This document shows positions 7,768 through 16,199 of a stretch of 64,000 nt of DNA, piece after piece. The position numbers and the translations under genes were made by a program. This DNA comes from Desulfoferula sp040751985. GTDB taxonomy: Bacteria; Desulfobacterota; Desulfarculia; Desulfarculales; Desulfarculaceae. Within the stretch, counting starts at the first letter, position 1; each line of letters starts with the position of its first letter. The stretch lies in NCBI GenBank assembly GCA_040751985.1, contig JBFMFU010000047.1, forward strand, positions 124,001 to 188,000, given 5' to 3'. Below the pieces are notes generated by a model that saw nothing but the letters and a program-made list of their open reading frames with translations, did no database searches and was not told where the DNA came from.

Positions 7768-8994
7768 TTAGCGCTTATTCCAAGCGGGCATGGGATAGAT
7801 GGGGGGCTTCTCGGCCCACTTGGCCGGGTACACGTTGACCAGCTGGCCCTTCTGCACCTGCACCGCCACCGGCGGGTGGGCGCGGTTGGCCCCGGACTTG
7901 CCGAAGTGGACAGAGCCGTAGAAGGTCATCAGGTCTATCTGGTGCAGCTTCTCCATGAGCCGCACCCGGTCGGCCGGGCTGACCCTGGGCTTGAGGCCCA
8001 GCTGTTCGATGGCCACCTGCTGCACCACCGCCGCGGCGGCGCTGGCCGCCTCCACGTAGTCCGGGAAGCGGTTGAAGCGCTGGCGGTAGGCCTGGTTGAA
8101 CTGCCTGGCGCTGCCGAACACCGGGCCGCTGTAGGGCAGGTTGGGGGTCCACTCGCTGGCTGCGAACACGTAGTCGGCGTCGGCCTTGAGCTCCTGCACG
8201 AAGGTGGGCACCGTGGGGCCGTAGGAGAAGGCCACGCCCTTGGGGTTGAAGTCGATCTCCTTCATGGCCTTGACCACCCGCATGGCCACGGCCAGGTGCG
8301 AGCCCACCAAGAGCACGTCGGGCCGCTTGGCCTTGGCCTTGAGCAGCATGGTGTTGTAGTCTTTGAGGCTAATGGGGAACAGCTCGAAGTGCACCACCTT
8401 GAGGCCGGACTTCTCGGCGTACTCCTTGAAGCCCTTGCAGGACTCGGCGGTGAAAGGGATATTGGCCCCCACGATGGCCACGGTCTTGGGCTTGGGCTTG
8501 ACGGCGGTGAACACGTCCACGCAGCCGCGCACCTCCTCGGTGGCCTTGCCCAGGGTGCCGAAGTAGTACTTGAAGCCGCGGTCATAGAGCTTGTTGGAAG
8601 AGGCGCCGCCGGAGAGATAGGGGAACTTGTGCCGCTCGGCCGCGGCCGAGGCGGCCATCACCTGCGAGGAGCCGAAGCCGCCCAGCAAGAGGTCCACCTT
8701 GTCCTGGGTGACGAGCCGCTCCACCAGCTTGGCGCTGGTCTGCGGGTCGGACTGATCGTCGTAGAAGATGATGCGCACCCGGTACTTGCCGGCGATGCCT
8801 CCCTTGGCGTTGATCGTCTCCATCCAGAAGGTGTAGGCGTCGCGCACCAACTGGCCGTCCTTGCCGAACAGGCCGGTCAGGGGCACCGCGCAGCCGAAGG
8901 TGAACTCCTGGGCGGCCGCGGCCGGAGCGGCCAGGCCCAGGGTAAGGGCCAGGGCCAAGGTCAGCAGGAATATGCCGGCTCGCCTGAACTTCAT
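7768..8994 (-). CDS. livK: ABC transporter periplasmic substrate-binding protein (LivK-like)
   Basis: A 408-aa type I periplasmic binding protein (Peripla_BP_6/LivJ-LivK group). A signal peptide is clear: basic start, hydrophobic core, Ala-rich end around residue 27 (AAPAAAAQE). The mature protein begins with the family pattern FTFGCAVPLTGLFGKDGQLVRDAYTFWMETINAKGGI. ATG at 8994 has a good ribosome site (AAGGGAGGA, seven bases away); the upstream extension of the frame is rejected. It is the first gene of the operon and sets its specificity, which the sequence does not reveal. Confidence 0.9.
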   Translation of the reverse strand: MKFRRAGIFLLTLALALTLGLAAPAAAAQEFTFGCAVPLTGLFGKDGQLVRDAYTFWMETINAKGGIAGKYRVRIIFYDDQSDPQTSAKLVERLVTQDKVDLLLGGFGSSQVMAASAAAERHKFPYLSGGASSNKLYDRGFKYYFGTLGKATEEVRGCVDVFTAVKPKPKTVAIVGANIPFTAESCKGFKEYAEKSGLKVVHFELFPISLKDYNTMLLKAKAKRPDVLLVGSHLAVAMRVVKAMKEIDFNPKGVAFSYGPTVPTFVQELKADADYVFAASEWTPNLPYSGPVFGSARQFNQAYRQRFNRFPDYVEAASAAAAVVQQVAIEQLGLKPRVSPADRVRLMEKLHQIDLMTFYGSVHFGKSGANRAHPPVAVQVQKGQLVNVYPAKWAEKPPIYPMPAWNKR

Positions 8995-9287
8995 GACTTT
9001 CCTCCCTTGACTAAGCAGTGGAACGCAATCGGTTGCGGCAGGCCTCCGGACCGCCCGCCCTCGGCGGCCGGGCCGGGTAAGGCTATGTATAGGCGCTTGC
9101 GATAGCTGCCTATCAACATGGCTTATTCTACCCAAAATCCCGGTTTTGGCCATCCATAGCGGCCCGCCCAGGCCGGGCGCGGGGTCAGGCCCTTTTTTGC
9201 GGCCCACCACGGGCCTTTGGCCTTGACAAAACCAGGTGCGCAAGGGAACTTGAGGGGACCTTTTTGACAACCTGAGCGGAGCGCGAG
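8995..9287. other. Divergent intergenic region, livK / aminotransferase
   Basis: Contains the ribosome binding site of livK and weak promoter candidates in both directions. On the minus strand, TTGATA (9111-9116) and TATACA (9086-9091) are 19 bases apart, longer than ideal. On the plus strand, TTGACA (9223-9228) has only a poor -10. No coding sequence or strong operator palindrome was seen. Confidence 0.45.
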
Positions 9288-10391
9288 ATGAAGGAGCTTA
9301 ACCCACCCCCCGTGCTGCTTTTGGGCCCCGGACCCAGCAACGTCTCCTACCGGGTGCTGCGGGCCATGTCCACGCCCCTGCTGGGCCACATGGACTCCCG
9401 GTTCATGGAGATCATGGACGAGGTGTGCCAGCTCTTGCGCGACACCTTCCAGACCCGGAACAAGATGACCTTCCCGGTCTCGGGCACCGGCAGCGCCGGC
9501 ATGGAGGCGGCCCTGGTCAACGTGCTGGAGCCGGGCGACCAGGCGGTGATCGGGGTCAACGGGGTGTTCGGCATGCGCATGGCCGACGTGGCCGGCCGCT
9601 GCGGGGCCCAGGTGATCACCGTGGAGGCCCCCTGGGGCCAGCCCCTGAACGTGCAGCAGATGGCGGAGACGGTCAAGGCCAACCCCGGCGCCAAGGTCTG
9701 CGGGGTGGTGATGGCCGAGACCTCCACCGGCGTGCTGCAGCCGCTGGTTGAGCTGGGCGCCTTTTTGAAGGGCACCGACACCCTGTTCCTGGTGGACACG
9801 GTCACCGCCCTGGGCGGGGTGAACCTGGAGGTGGACAACTGGGGCATCGACGTGAGCTACAGCGGCACCCAGAAGTGCCTGGCCGTGCCGCCGGGCCTGG
9901 CGCCCGTCACCTTCAGCCCCAAGGCCATGCAGGTGCTGGCCAACCGTAAGTCCAAGGTGCAGAGCTGGTATCTGGACCTGACCCTGCTGCAGAAGTACTG
10001 GGGCAGCGACCGCCTGTACCACCACACCGCGCCCATCAGCATGATCTATGGCCTGCGCGAGGGGCTGCGCATCATCGCCGAGGAGGGCCTGGCCCAGCGC
10101 TGCGCCCGCCACAGCGCGGCCGCGGCCCATCTGGCCAAGGGCCTGGCCGCGATGGGCTTCCGCTTCTTCGCCGCCGAAGGCCACCGGCTGCCGCCCCTGA
10201 CCTCCGTGTTCCCGCCCGAGGGCTGGGACGTGGAGGGCATTCGCAAAAAGCTGCTCAAGGACTACGACATAGAGGTGGGCTCGGGCCTGGGGCCGGTGGC
10301 CGGCAAAATCTGGCGCATCGGGCTCATGGGCGAAAACGCCTGCGTGCAGAAGGTCAACGTGCTCTTGGGCGCCATCAAGGACTTTGCGTAG
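9288..10391 (+). CDS. Class V aminotransferase (alanine/serine-glyoxylate or ureidoglycine type)
   Basis: A 367-aa PLP enzyme of the alanine-glyoxylate aminotransferase group. Seen: LLGPGPSNVSYRVLRAM at the N-terminus, the pocket region SGTGSAGMEAA, LVDTVTALGGV with the Asp that pairs with the PLP ring, and the Schiff-base Lys in SGTQKCLAVPPGLAPV. Members use alanine, serine or ureidoglycine as donor and glyoxylate as acceptor. The next gene resembles 4-hydroxy-2-oxoglutarate aldolase, which makes glyoxylate, so glyoxylate-to-glycine conversion is a plausible role. A purine-catabolic ureidoglycine aminotransferase (PucG/HpxJ-like) is the main alternative. Confidence 0.85.
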   Translation: MKELNPPPVLLLGPGPSNVSYRVLRAMSTPLLGHMDSRFMEIMDEVCQLLRDTFQTRNKMTFPVSGTGSAGMEAALVNVLEPGDQAVIGVNGVFGMRMADVAGRCGAQVITVEAPWGQPLNVQQMAETVKANPGAKVCGVVMAETSTGVLQPLVELGAFLKGTDTLFLVDTVTALGGVNLEVDNWGIDVSYSGTQKCLAVPPGLAPVTFSPKAMQVLANRKSKVQSWYLDLTLLQKYWGSDRLYHHTAPISMIYGLREGLRIIAEEGLAQRCARHSAAAAHLAKGLAAMGFRFFAAEGHRLPPLTSVFPPEGWDVEGIRKKLLKDYDIEVGSGLGPVAGKIWRIGLMGENACVQKVNVLLGAIKDFA

Positions 10392-10400
10392 GAGGCCGTG

Positions 10401-11285
10401 ATGAACAAACCCCTGGCGGGCATACTGCCGCCCATCGCCACGCCGTTCAAGAAGGAGGAGCTGGACCTGGGGGCCCTCAAGGCCAACATCAAGGCCTGGA
10501 ACGCCACCGGCCTGGCCGGCTATCTGGTGGTGGGCTCCAACGGCGAGGCGGTGTACCTGGACGACGCGGAACAGGAGCGGGCCATCGCGGCGGTGAAAGA
10601 GGCGGCGGCGCCAGAGATGATAGTCATGGCCGGCACCGGCCGGGAGTCCACCCGGGCCACGGTGGCCGCCACCAAGCGGGCCGCCGCCCAGGGCGCGGAC
10701 TGCGCCCTGGTGGTGACCCCGCACTACTTCAAGGGCCAGATGACCAACCCCCGCCTGGCCGGCCACTTCCAGCGGGTGGCCGATGAGTCGCCCATACCGA
10801 TCCTCTTATACAACGTGCCCCAGGCCACGGGCGTTAACATGGGCCCGGAGGTGGTGGCCGAGCTGAGCAGCCACGGCAACATCGCGGGCATCAAGGACAG
10901 CTCGGGCAACATCGCCCAGCTCAGCGAGATCATCCACTTCTCTCAGGATGGCTTCCGGGTCTTGGTGGGCAACGCCGAGGTGCTCTACCCGGCTCTGTGC
11001 CTGGGCGCGGTGGGCGGCATCCTGGCCGTGGCCAACGTGCTGCCATCTAAGTGCGTGGAGCTGGTGACCTCCTTCCAGGCCGGCGACTACGAGCGCGCCC
11101 GCCGTTTGCAGTGGGAGATCGCCTATCCCGCGGCCCTGGTCACGCGCATCCACGGGGTGGGCGGGCTCAAGGCGGCCATGGAGCTGGCCGGCTACCAGGG
11201 CGGCGTGGTGCGCATGCCCCTGACCATGCCCACGCCTGCGGTGATCGAGGACCTGGCGGCGGCCTTCAAGCCGCTATTGCCCTAG
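10401..11285 (+). CDS. DapA-family aldolase, possibly 4-hydroxy-2-oxoglutarate aldolase
   Basis: A 294-aa class I aldolase of the DHDPS/N-acetylneuraminate lyase family. The Schiff-base Lys is in IAGIKDSSGN and the catalytic Tyr in LLYNVPQATG. The dihydrodipicolinate synthase signature GTTGE is replaced by VGSNGEAVYL, a form seen in 4-hydroxy-2-oxoglutarate aldolases (the HOGA1 type), which release glyoxylate and pyruvate. The start is ATG at 10401, five bases after GGAGG; a GTG three bases earlier is too close to it. The gene lies ten bases after the aminotransferase stop, so the two are probably co-transcribed. Substrate is inferred. Confidence 0.8.
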   Translation: MNKPLAGILPPIATPFKKEELDLGALKANIKAWNATGLAGYLVVGSNGEAVYLDDAEQERAIAAVKEAAAPEMIVMAGTGRESTRATVAATKRAAAQGADCALVVTPHYFKGQMTNPRLAGHFQRVADESPIPILLYNVPQATGVNMGPEVVAELSSHGNIAGIKDSSGNIAQLSEIIHFSQDGFRVLVGNAEVLYPALCLGAVGGILAVANVLPSKCVELVTSFQAGDYERARRLQWEIAYPAALVTRIHGVGGLKAAMELAGYQGGVVRMPLTMPTPAVIEDLAAAFKPLLP

Positions 11286-11307
11286 GCGTACGTTCCGGAG
11301 AAGCAGC

Positions 11308-12933
11308 ATGCGGTTCAGCTATCAGCAGAAGCGGGAGTGGAGCGCGGCCGCCCAGCGCTCGGTGCTCATGGCCCCCCGGGGCATGTGCGCCTCCAGCCAG
11401 CCCCTGGCCACCTACAGCGGCCTGAAGATGCTCCAGCGGGGGGGCAACGCAGTGGACGCGGCGGTGGCCATGGTGGCCACCCTCAGCGTGGTGGAGCCCT
11501 ACTCGGTGGGCATCGGCGGGGACTGCTTCGCCCTGATCTACCTGGCCGCCCAGAACAAGGTGGTGGGCCTGAACTCCTCGGGCCGGGCCCCGGCCGCCGC
11601 CAACCGGGAGTGGTTCGCCGCCCAGGGCCTCGGCGCCATGCCCAGCGAGGGCATCCTGCCGGTGACGGTGCCCGGTGCCCTGATGGGCTGGGCCCAGGCC
11701 GTGGAGCGCTACGGCCGTCTGGGCCTGGCCGATGTGTTCGAGGACGCCATCTACTACGCAAGCCGCGGCTTCCCGGTCAGCGAGATGATCGCCGGCGAGT
11801 GGCGGGAGAAAGAGAAGCTCCTGGCCGCCACGCCCAGCGCCGCGGCCACCTACTTGATCGACGGCCGGGCCCCGCGGCCCGGAAAGGTGTTCAGGAACCC
11901 GGACCTGGCCGCGGCCTACGAACAGATCGTGGAGCGCGGCATCGGCGCGTTCTACGGCGGGGAGTTGGGCGAGCGCATCGCCAAGTACGCAGGGGAGAGC
12001 GGCGGGCTGCTGGCCCTGGAGGACCTGGCCGCGCACCAGGCGGACTGGGTGGAGCCCATCGGCCTGGACTACCGCGGTTGGCAGGTAGTTGAGCTGCCGC
12101 CCAACGGCCAGGGTCTGGTCGCCTTGGAGATCCTAAACATCCTGGCCGGCTATGACCTGGCCAAGATGGAGCGCAACGGGCCCGAGCACCTGCATCTCTT
12201 GACCGAGGCTATCAAGATAGCCTTCGCCGACCGCGACTACTACCTCACCGACCCCACCTTCTATGACGTGCCGGTGAAGGAGCTGCTCTCGGCCGACTAC
12301 GGCCGGCGCTGCCGCGAGCGCATAGACCCGGTCCGGGCCATGGCGCCGCCCTCGCCGGGTCTGGGGCCCCGGGGCTCGGACACGGTGTACGTGGCCGCCG
12401 GCGACCAGGAGGGCAACAGCGTCTCGTTCATCAGCAGCATCTACATGCTCTTCGGCTCGGGCATGGTGGTGCCCGGCACCGGCATCCTGCTGCAGAACCG
12501 GGGTCACTCCTTCTCCCTGGACCCGGCCCACCCCAACTGCATCGCCCCCAAGAAACGCACCCGCCACACCATCATCCCGGGCATGCTCATGAAGGACGGG
12601 CGCTTCATCATGTCCTTCGGGGTCATGGGCGGAGACATGCAGCCCCAGGGCCACGCCCAGTTCATCAGCAACCTGGTGGACTTCGGCCTGAACCTGCAGG
12701 AGGCGGTGGACGCTCCCCGGCTGCGCCGCATGCAGGGCAAGGTGGTCTACCTGGAGGACGGCATCCCGGAGGCCACCGCCCGGCGCCTAAAAGAGATGGG
12801 CCACGAAATGGACCCCACCCCCACCCCGTTCAACAAGGTGGGTGGGGGCCAGGCGGTGTACCGCGACCAGGAGCAGGGCGTGTGGCTGGGGGCCTCGGAC
12901 CGGCGCAAGGACGGCTGCGCCATAGGTTACTAG
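11308..12933 (+). CDS. Gamma-glutamyltransferase-family Ntn-hydrolase
   Basis: A 541-aa member of the gamma-glutamyltranspeptidase family. The self-cleaving nucleophile Thr is visible in GSDTVYVAAGDQEGNSVSFISS, preceded by the large-subunit pattern GGNAVDAAVAM, VVEPYSVGIGGDCF and LPPNGQG. The precursor would split into chains of about 356 and 185 residues. No signal peptide is present, so the enzyme looks cytoplasmic, unlike classical periplasmic GGT. Cytoplasmic relatives include YwrD and the oxamate amidohydrolase HpxW. It follows the aldolase gene in the same direction with a good ribosome site (CGGAGAAG). Substrate is unknown. Confidence 0.82.
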   Translation: MRFSYQQKREWSAAAQRSVLMAPRGMCASSQPLATYSGLKMLQRGGNAVDAAVAMVATLSVVEPYSVGIGGDCFALIYLAAQNKVVGLNSSGRAPAAANREWFAAQGLGAMPSEGILPVTVPGALMGWAQAVERYGRLGLADVFEDAIYYASRGFPVSEMIAGEWREKEKLLAATPSAAATYLIDGRAPRPGKVFRNPDLAAAYEQIVERGIGAFYGGELGERIAKYAGESGGLLALEDLAAHQADWVEPIGLDYRGWQVVELPPNGQGLVALEILNILAGYDLAKMERNGPEHLHLLTEAIKIAFADRDYYLTDPTFYDVPVKELLSADYGRRCRERIDPVRAMAPPSPGLGPRGSDTVYVAAGDQEGNSVSFISSIYMLFGSGMVVPGTGILLQNRGHSFSLDPAHPNCIAPKKRTRHTIIPGMLMKDGRFIMSFGVMGGDMQPQGHAQFISNLVDFGLNLQEAVDAPRLRRMQGKVVYLEDGIPEATARRLKEMGHEMDPTPTPFNKVGGGQAVYRDQEQGVWLGASDRRKDGCAIGY

Positions 12934-12954
12934 GGCCGGGGGCGAGGAGGAGAC

Positions 12955-13131
12955 ATGTCCGAGATCAAGGAGAAGATGGCCCAGCTTAACCGGCAGGTGC
13001 AGTACATCCAGCAGTACCTGACCGACCTGGGCCAGTTGCCCCAGCCGGAGACCGCCCAGGTGATCAAGGGCCTGGTGGAGTTGCTGGAGGATTTGGCCGG
13101 CCGGCTACGGGCCCTGGAGGAAAAGTCCTGA
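12955..13131 (+). CDS. Small predicted coiled-coil protein (58 aa)
   Basis: A 58-codon frame starting ATG after a strong GAGGAGGAG ribosome site, 21 bases after the preceding enzyme gene. The peptide is acidic and helical (MSEIKEKMAQLNRQVQYIQQ at the start, LLEDLAGRLRALEEKS at the end), with heptad-like Leu/Val spacing on both sides of a Pro-containing hinge near residue 30. It has no cysteines and no membrane segment. I do not recognise the family. The ribosome site and codon use like its neighbours argue that it is real; it may be an accessory or oligomerisation factor. Confidence 0.6.
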   Translation: MSEIKEKMAQLNRQVQYIQQYLTDLGQLPQPETAQVIKGLVELLEDLAGRLRALEEKS

Positions 13132-13185
13132 TTGGCAGCGCCCGCCGCGGCGGGTTATGATTGAGTAAGAGTTAGGGAGGCGGCG

Positions 13186-13341
13186 ATGATCATGAAGCGA
13201 ATGATTTGGTGGCTGCTCTTACTCAGCACCCTGGCCGTGCCGCTCCTGGGCTGCGCCAAGTACTACTACGAGGTGCCGGACGCGGTCTCCGAGCGCCGCG
13301 CGGCGGACGAGATCGAGTGGGGGGACGAGCCCTGGCGTTAG
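13186..13341 (+). CDS. Small lipoprotein (51 aa)
   Basis: A 51-aa frame with ATG five bases after AGGGAGG. The N-terminus is a lipoprotein signal: KRMIWWLLLLSTLAVPLLGC, with Cys23 in the lipobox LLGC. The mature part is only 29 residues, beginning CAKYYYEVPD and ending acidic with two Trp residues (EWGDEPW). It is predicted to be anchored in a membrane by lipid. No family was recognised. A hairpin terminator follows about 60 bases downstream. Confidence 0.6.
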   Translation: MIMKRMIWWLLLLSTLAVPLLGCAKYYYEVPDAVSERRAADEIEWGDEPWR

Positions 13342-13399
13342 CTCCGCGGTCCTGCCCCCTTCCCCTGCCCCTGCCGCGCCGGGATATCTAGGCATTCTC

Positions 13400-13430
13400 A
13401 AGGCCGCCGCTCCTCCGCGGGCGCGGCCTT
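13400..13430 (+). terminator. Intrinsic terminator after the small lipoprotein gene
   Basis: AAGGCCGC (13400-13407) pairs with GCGGCCTT (13423-13430) over an 8-bp stem, followed by a T-rich tract (TTTGGCTTT). It would end the 9.3-13.3 kb transcript before the flavodoxin gene. Confidence 0.6.
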
Positions 13431-13522
13431 TGGCTTTGCGGCTCGCGCCGGCCCGGGTGGCCGGCCGCCGGGGCCTGGGTCATACTTTTAGTAGAACCCT
13501 GACTTCAAGGAGGCGATAGCCA

Positions 13523-14089
13523 ATGGCTAAGGTGCTGATCGTCTACGCCAGCGACTACGGGAGCACCAAGAAGATGGCCGAGACGCTGGCCGAGGGGGTG
13601 AAGTCGGTGCAGGGCTGCCAGGCGGTGCTCAAGACCGCCGAGGAGGCCACGGCCGAGGACGTGACCGGCGCCGACGCCCTGGTGCTGGGCAGCCCGGTGC
13701 ACATGGGCAGCATGCACTGGAAGATGAAGAAGTTCATCGACACCGTGTGCGGCGGCCTGTGGATGGGGGACAGGATAAACGGCAAGGTGGGGGGCGTGTT
13801 CGCCTGCGGCAGCGGCTACGGCAGCGCCGGAGGCGGCTGCGAGCTGACCATGCTGGCCATGCTGAACAACCTGGCCGAGCTGGGCCTGATCCTGGTCCCC
13901 CTGCCCAAGAACTCTCCCGGCTATGTCAAGGGCGGGCTGCAGTGGGGCCCCTACGGCCGGGCCCACAACGAGGACCTGTCGCCCATCGAGGGCGGCCTGC
14001 CCCAGGAGCGCGCCGTGGCCTGCCACCAGCACGGCATGAACATCGCCCGGGTGGCCGCGGCCCTGGCCGGCCAGAAGCTCTTAGGCTAG
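13523..14089 (+). CDS. Flavodoxin / WrbA-like NAD(P)H:quinone oxidoreductase
   Basis: A 188-aa flavodoxin-fold protein. The FMN phosphate loop is YASDYGSTKKMAE; further FMN contacts fit ALVLGSPVHMGSMHWKMKKFID and the glycine-rich loop GVFACGSGYGSAGGGCELTM. The length and loop pattern resemble WrbA-like quinone reductases more than short electron-transfer flavodoxins. The ribosome site AAGGAGG is eight bases from ATG. It appears monocistronic, between a terminator upstream and a convergent terminator downstream. Confidence 0.8.
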   Translation: MAKVLIVYASDYGSTKKMAETLAEGVKSVQGCQAVLKTAEEATAEDVTGADALVLGSPVHMGSMHWKMKKFIDTVCGGLWMGDRINGKVGGVFACGSGYGSAGGGCELTMLAMLNNLAELGLILVPLPKNSPGYVKGGLQWGPYGRAHNEDLSPIEGGLPQERAVACHQHGMNIARVAAALAGQKLLG

Positions 14090-14111
14090 CCCCACCCCGC
14101 GCCGAGCGCAA

Positions 14112-14150
14112 CAAGCCTCCCACCGCCCGATCACGGCGGCGGGGAGCTTG
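14112..14150. terminator. Bidirectional terminator between flavodoxin and fadD
   Basis: CAAGCCTCCCACCGCC (14112-14127) and GGCGGCGGGGAGCTTG (14135-14150) form an imperfect 16-bp stem with about 13 matched positions and a 7-base loop, placed between convergent genes. U-runs on both sides are short, so efficiency is uncertain. Confidence 0.6.
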
Positions 14151-14169
14151 TCTTCAGGCGGGAGCGGTC

Positions 14170-15909
14170 TCAGGCCTTTTGCTTGGCCCGCTCCTCGTCG
14201 CGCAGCACCCGGCGCAGCACCTTGCCCACCACCGAGGTGGGCAGCTCCGTGCGGAACTCCACGAAGCGGGGCCGCTTGTAGCCGGCCAGGTTCTCCTTGC
14301 AGAAGGCGATGATCTCCTCCTCGGTGGCCTCCTCGCCCGGCTTGAGCTGGATGAAGGCCTTGACCGCCTCGCCGGTGTGGGCGTCGGCGATGCCCACCAC
14401 CGCGGCCTGGGCCACCTTGGGATGGGTGTAGAGCACCTCCTCGATCTCCCGCGGGTAGGCGTTGAAGCCGCCCACCAGGATCAGGTCCTTCTTGCGGTCG
14501 GTGATGACCACGAAGCCGTCCTCGTCCAGGTGGCCGATGTCGCCGGTGAGAAAGAAGCGCTTGCCGTCGATCTCGCGAAACACCTCGGCGTCGGCGTCCG
14601 GCCGGCCCCAGTAACCGGCCATGACCTGGGGCCCGCAGACCGCCAGCTCGCCGTCGCTGCCCAGGGGCAGCTCCTTGGTGCTCTCGTCCAGGTCCACCAC
14701 CCTGACCTCGCAGCCGGGCAGGGGCGGCCCCACCGAGCCGATCTTGCGGGTGGCGGTGTTGGTGGGGTTGGTGCAGACCACCGGCGAGGTCTCGGTGAGT
14801 CCCCAGCCCTCGAAGATCACCGCCCCAGTCTTGGCCTCGAACTGCTTGACCACCTCCGCCGGCAGGGGCGCGGCCCCGGAGCCGCAGGCCAAGAGGGTGG
14901 TCAGGTCGTAGTTGTCGGTCAGGGGGTGGTTGATGAAGGCCGAATAGATGGTGGGCACGGCGATCATCAAGTCCACCTTGTATTTGGGGATGGCGGCGAT
15001 GGTGTCGGTGAAGGGCGGCTTGCCCGCGCGGGGGTCGGGGATGCACACCACCCGGCCGGCCCGCTCGGCCGAGGCCAGCATGCACAGGGTCAGGCCGAAG
15101 CTGTGGTACCAGGGCAGCACCCCCAAGTAGGTGTGGTCGCCCTTTGCCAGGGGTTGGGCCGGGCCGCCCTCCTTGGGCGCCAGGCGTATCCACTCGCCGG
15201 AGGCCATCAGGTCGTACATGATGTTGCTGTGGGTAAGGGCCGCGCCCTTGGGCACGCCGGTGGTGCCGCCGGTGTAGAGGATGGCCGCCAGGTCCTTGGC
15301 GGGGTCTATCTGCACCTGGGGCGGCTCAGGCCGGGCCTTCTTGACCACCTGGTCGTACATGAAGTGACCCGGCTCGTGCTTGTCGGCCTTGGGTATCTTG
15401 CCCAGCAGCCCGCCCAGGAAGGCCTTGGCGCCGGGCAGGTAGGACTTGATGTTGCAGATGACCACCGTCTCCACCGGGGTGCCCTCCACCGCCTTGACGG
15501 CGCTGGGGTAGAACTGCGGGTGGTCCATGACGAACACAGCCTTGGCTCCGGAGTCCTTGAGTTGGAACTTCAGCTCGCCGCTGGTGTAGAGCGGGTTGCA
15601 GGTCACGCACACGCCGCCGGCCTTTAGCACCCCGAAGAATATCTCGGGGTAGTGGGGCAGGTTGGGCAGGAAGATGGCCACCCGGTCGCCCTTGGCGATG
15701 CCGCGGCTGGCCAGGAAGTTGGCCAGGCGGTCGGCGGTGTCCTTGACCTGGGCGAAGCTGCGGCCGCGGTCCTGGAATATGGTGTAGGTGTGGTTGGGAA
15801 ACTCCTGGGCCGTCTCGTCCAGCAGGACGGACAGGGGCCGGTCGTATCCGCTCACGTCGTACGGGACGCCCTCGGGCCACCTGGGCCCGTGCCACGGTTT
15901 GCTGGCCAT
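14170..15909 (-). CDS. fadD: Long-chain fatty acid-CoA ligase
   Basis: A 579-aa adenylate-forming acyl-CoA synthetase. The AMP-binding core is ILYTGGTTGVPKGAALTH, followed by GWGLTETSPVVCTNP, the adenine region and TGDIGHLDEDGFVVITDRKKDLILVGGFNAYPREIEE, with the C-terminal catalytic Lys in TSVVGKVLRR. It would convert a fatty acid, ATP and CoA to acyl-CoA plus AMP. ATG at 15909 follows GGAGGGGG by six bases; a 26-residue upstream extension is rejected. It is divergent from the fadI-fadJ-acyl-CoA dehydrogenase operon, which suggests joint control of beta-oxidation. Chain-length preference cannot be read. Confidence 0.88.
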   Translation of the reverse strand: MASKPWHGPRWPEGVPYDVSGYDRPLSVLLDETAQEFPNHTYTIFQDRGRSFAQVKDTADRLANFLASRGIAKGDRVAIFLPNLPHYPEIFFGVLKAGGVCVTCNPLYTSGELKFQLKDSGAKAVFVMDHPQFYPSAVKAVEGTPVETVVICNIKSYLPGAKAFLGGLLGKIPKADKHEPGHFMYDQVVKKARPEPPQVQIDPAKDLAAILYTGGTTGVPKGAALTHSNIMYDLMASGEWIRLAPKEGGPAQPLAKGDHTYLGVLPWYHSFGLTLCMLASAERAGRVVCIPDPRAGKPPFTDTIAAIPKYKVDLMIAVPTIYSAFINHPLTDNYDLTTLLACGSGAAPLPAEVVKQFEAKTGAVIFEGWGLTETSPVVCTNPTNTATRKIGSVGPPLPGCEVRVVDLDESTKELPLGSDGELAVCGPQVMAGYWGRPDADAEVFREIDGKRFFLTGDIGHLDEDGFVVITDRKKDLILVGGFNAYPREIEEVLYTHPKVAQAAVVGIADAHTGEAVKAFIQLKPGEEATEEEIIAFCKENLAGYKRPRFVEFRTELPTSVVGKVLRRVLRDEERAKQKA

Positions 15910-16199
15910 CGCAACCCCCTCCTCGGTTGGCGGTCTGGGATCGAATAGCTCTGATCTTACAAAATGGCGCCGAGACAAAACAACCATCCTTTGCAGCCAG
16001 GTCCCGGCAGGGCCGCGCCGGGGGCCACTTGGGGCTTGCCAGGCCGGCCGCGCCTGTAAGACAATCTAGGCCAACTTTAGACGGCGCCCGCGCTAAAATG
16101 TTTTCCGCCCTGCCCTAATACAGCGGCCGGCGGCGTCAGCGATACGCCGGCCGGGGACCAGCCCGCGCGGTCCATCCCGCGCCGGCCCGGGAGTCCGAC
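15910..16199. other. Divergent intergenic region, fadD / fadI
   Basis: No gene is seen. The stretch holds the fadD ribosome site and a modest inverted repeat TTTAG/CTAAA (around 16076-16098) in a locally AT-richer patch. It should contain both promoters and any fatty-acid-responsive operator, but I cannot identify these with confidence. Confidence 0.4.

Noticed and set aside
15952..16118. Short open frames in the fadD/fadI intergenic region
   Set aside because: They lack ribosome sites, protein-like composition or recognisable similarity. They lie where promoters are expected.
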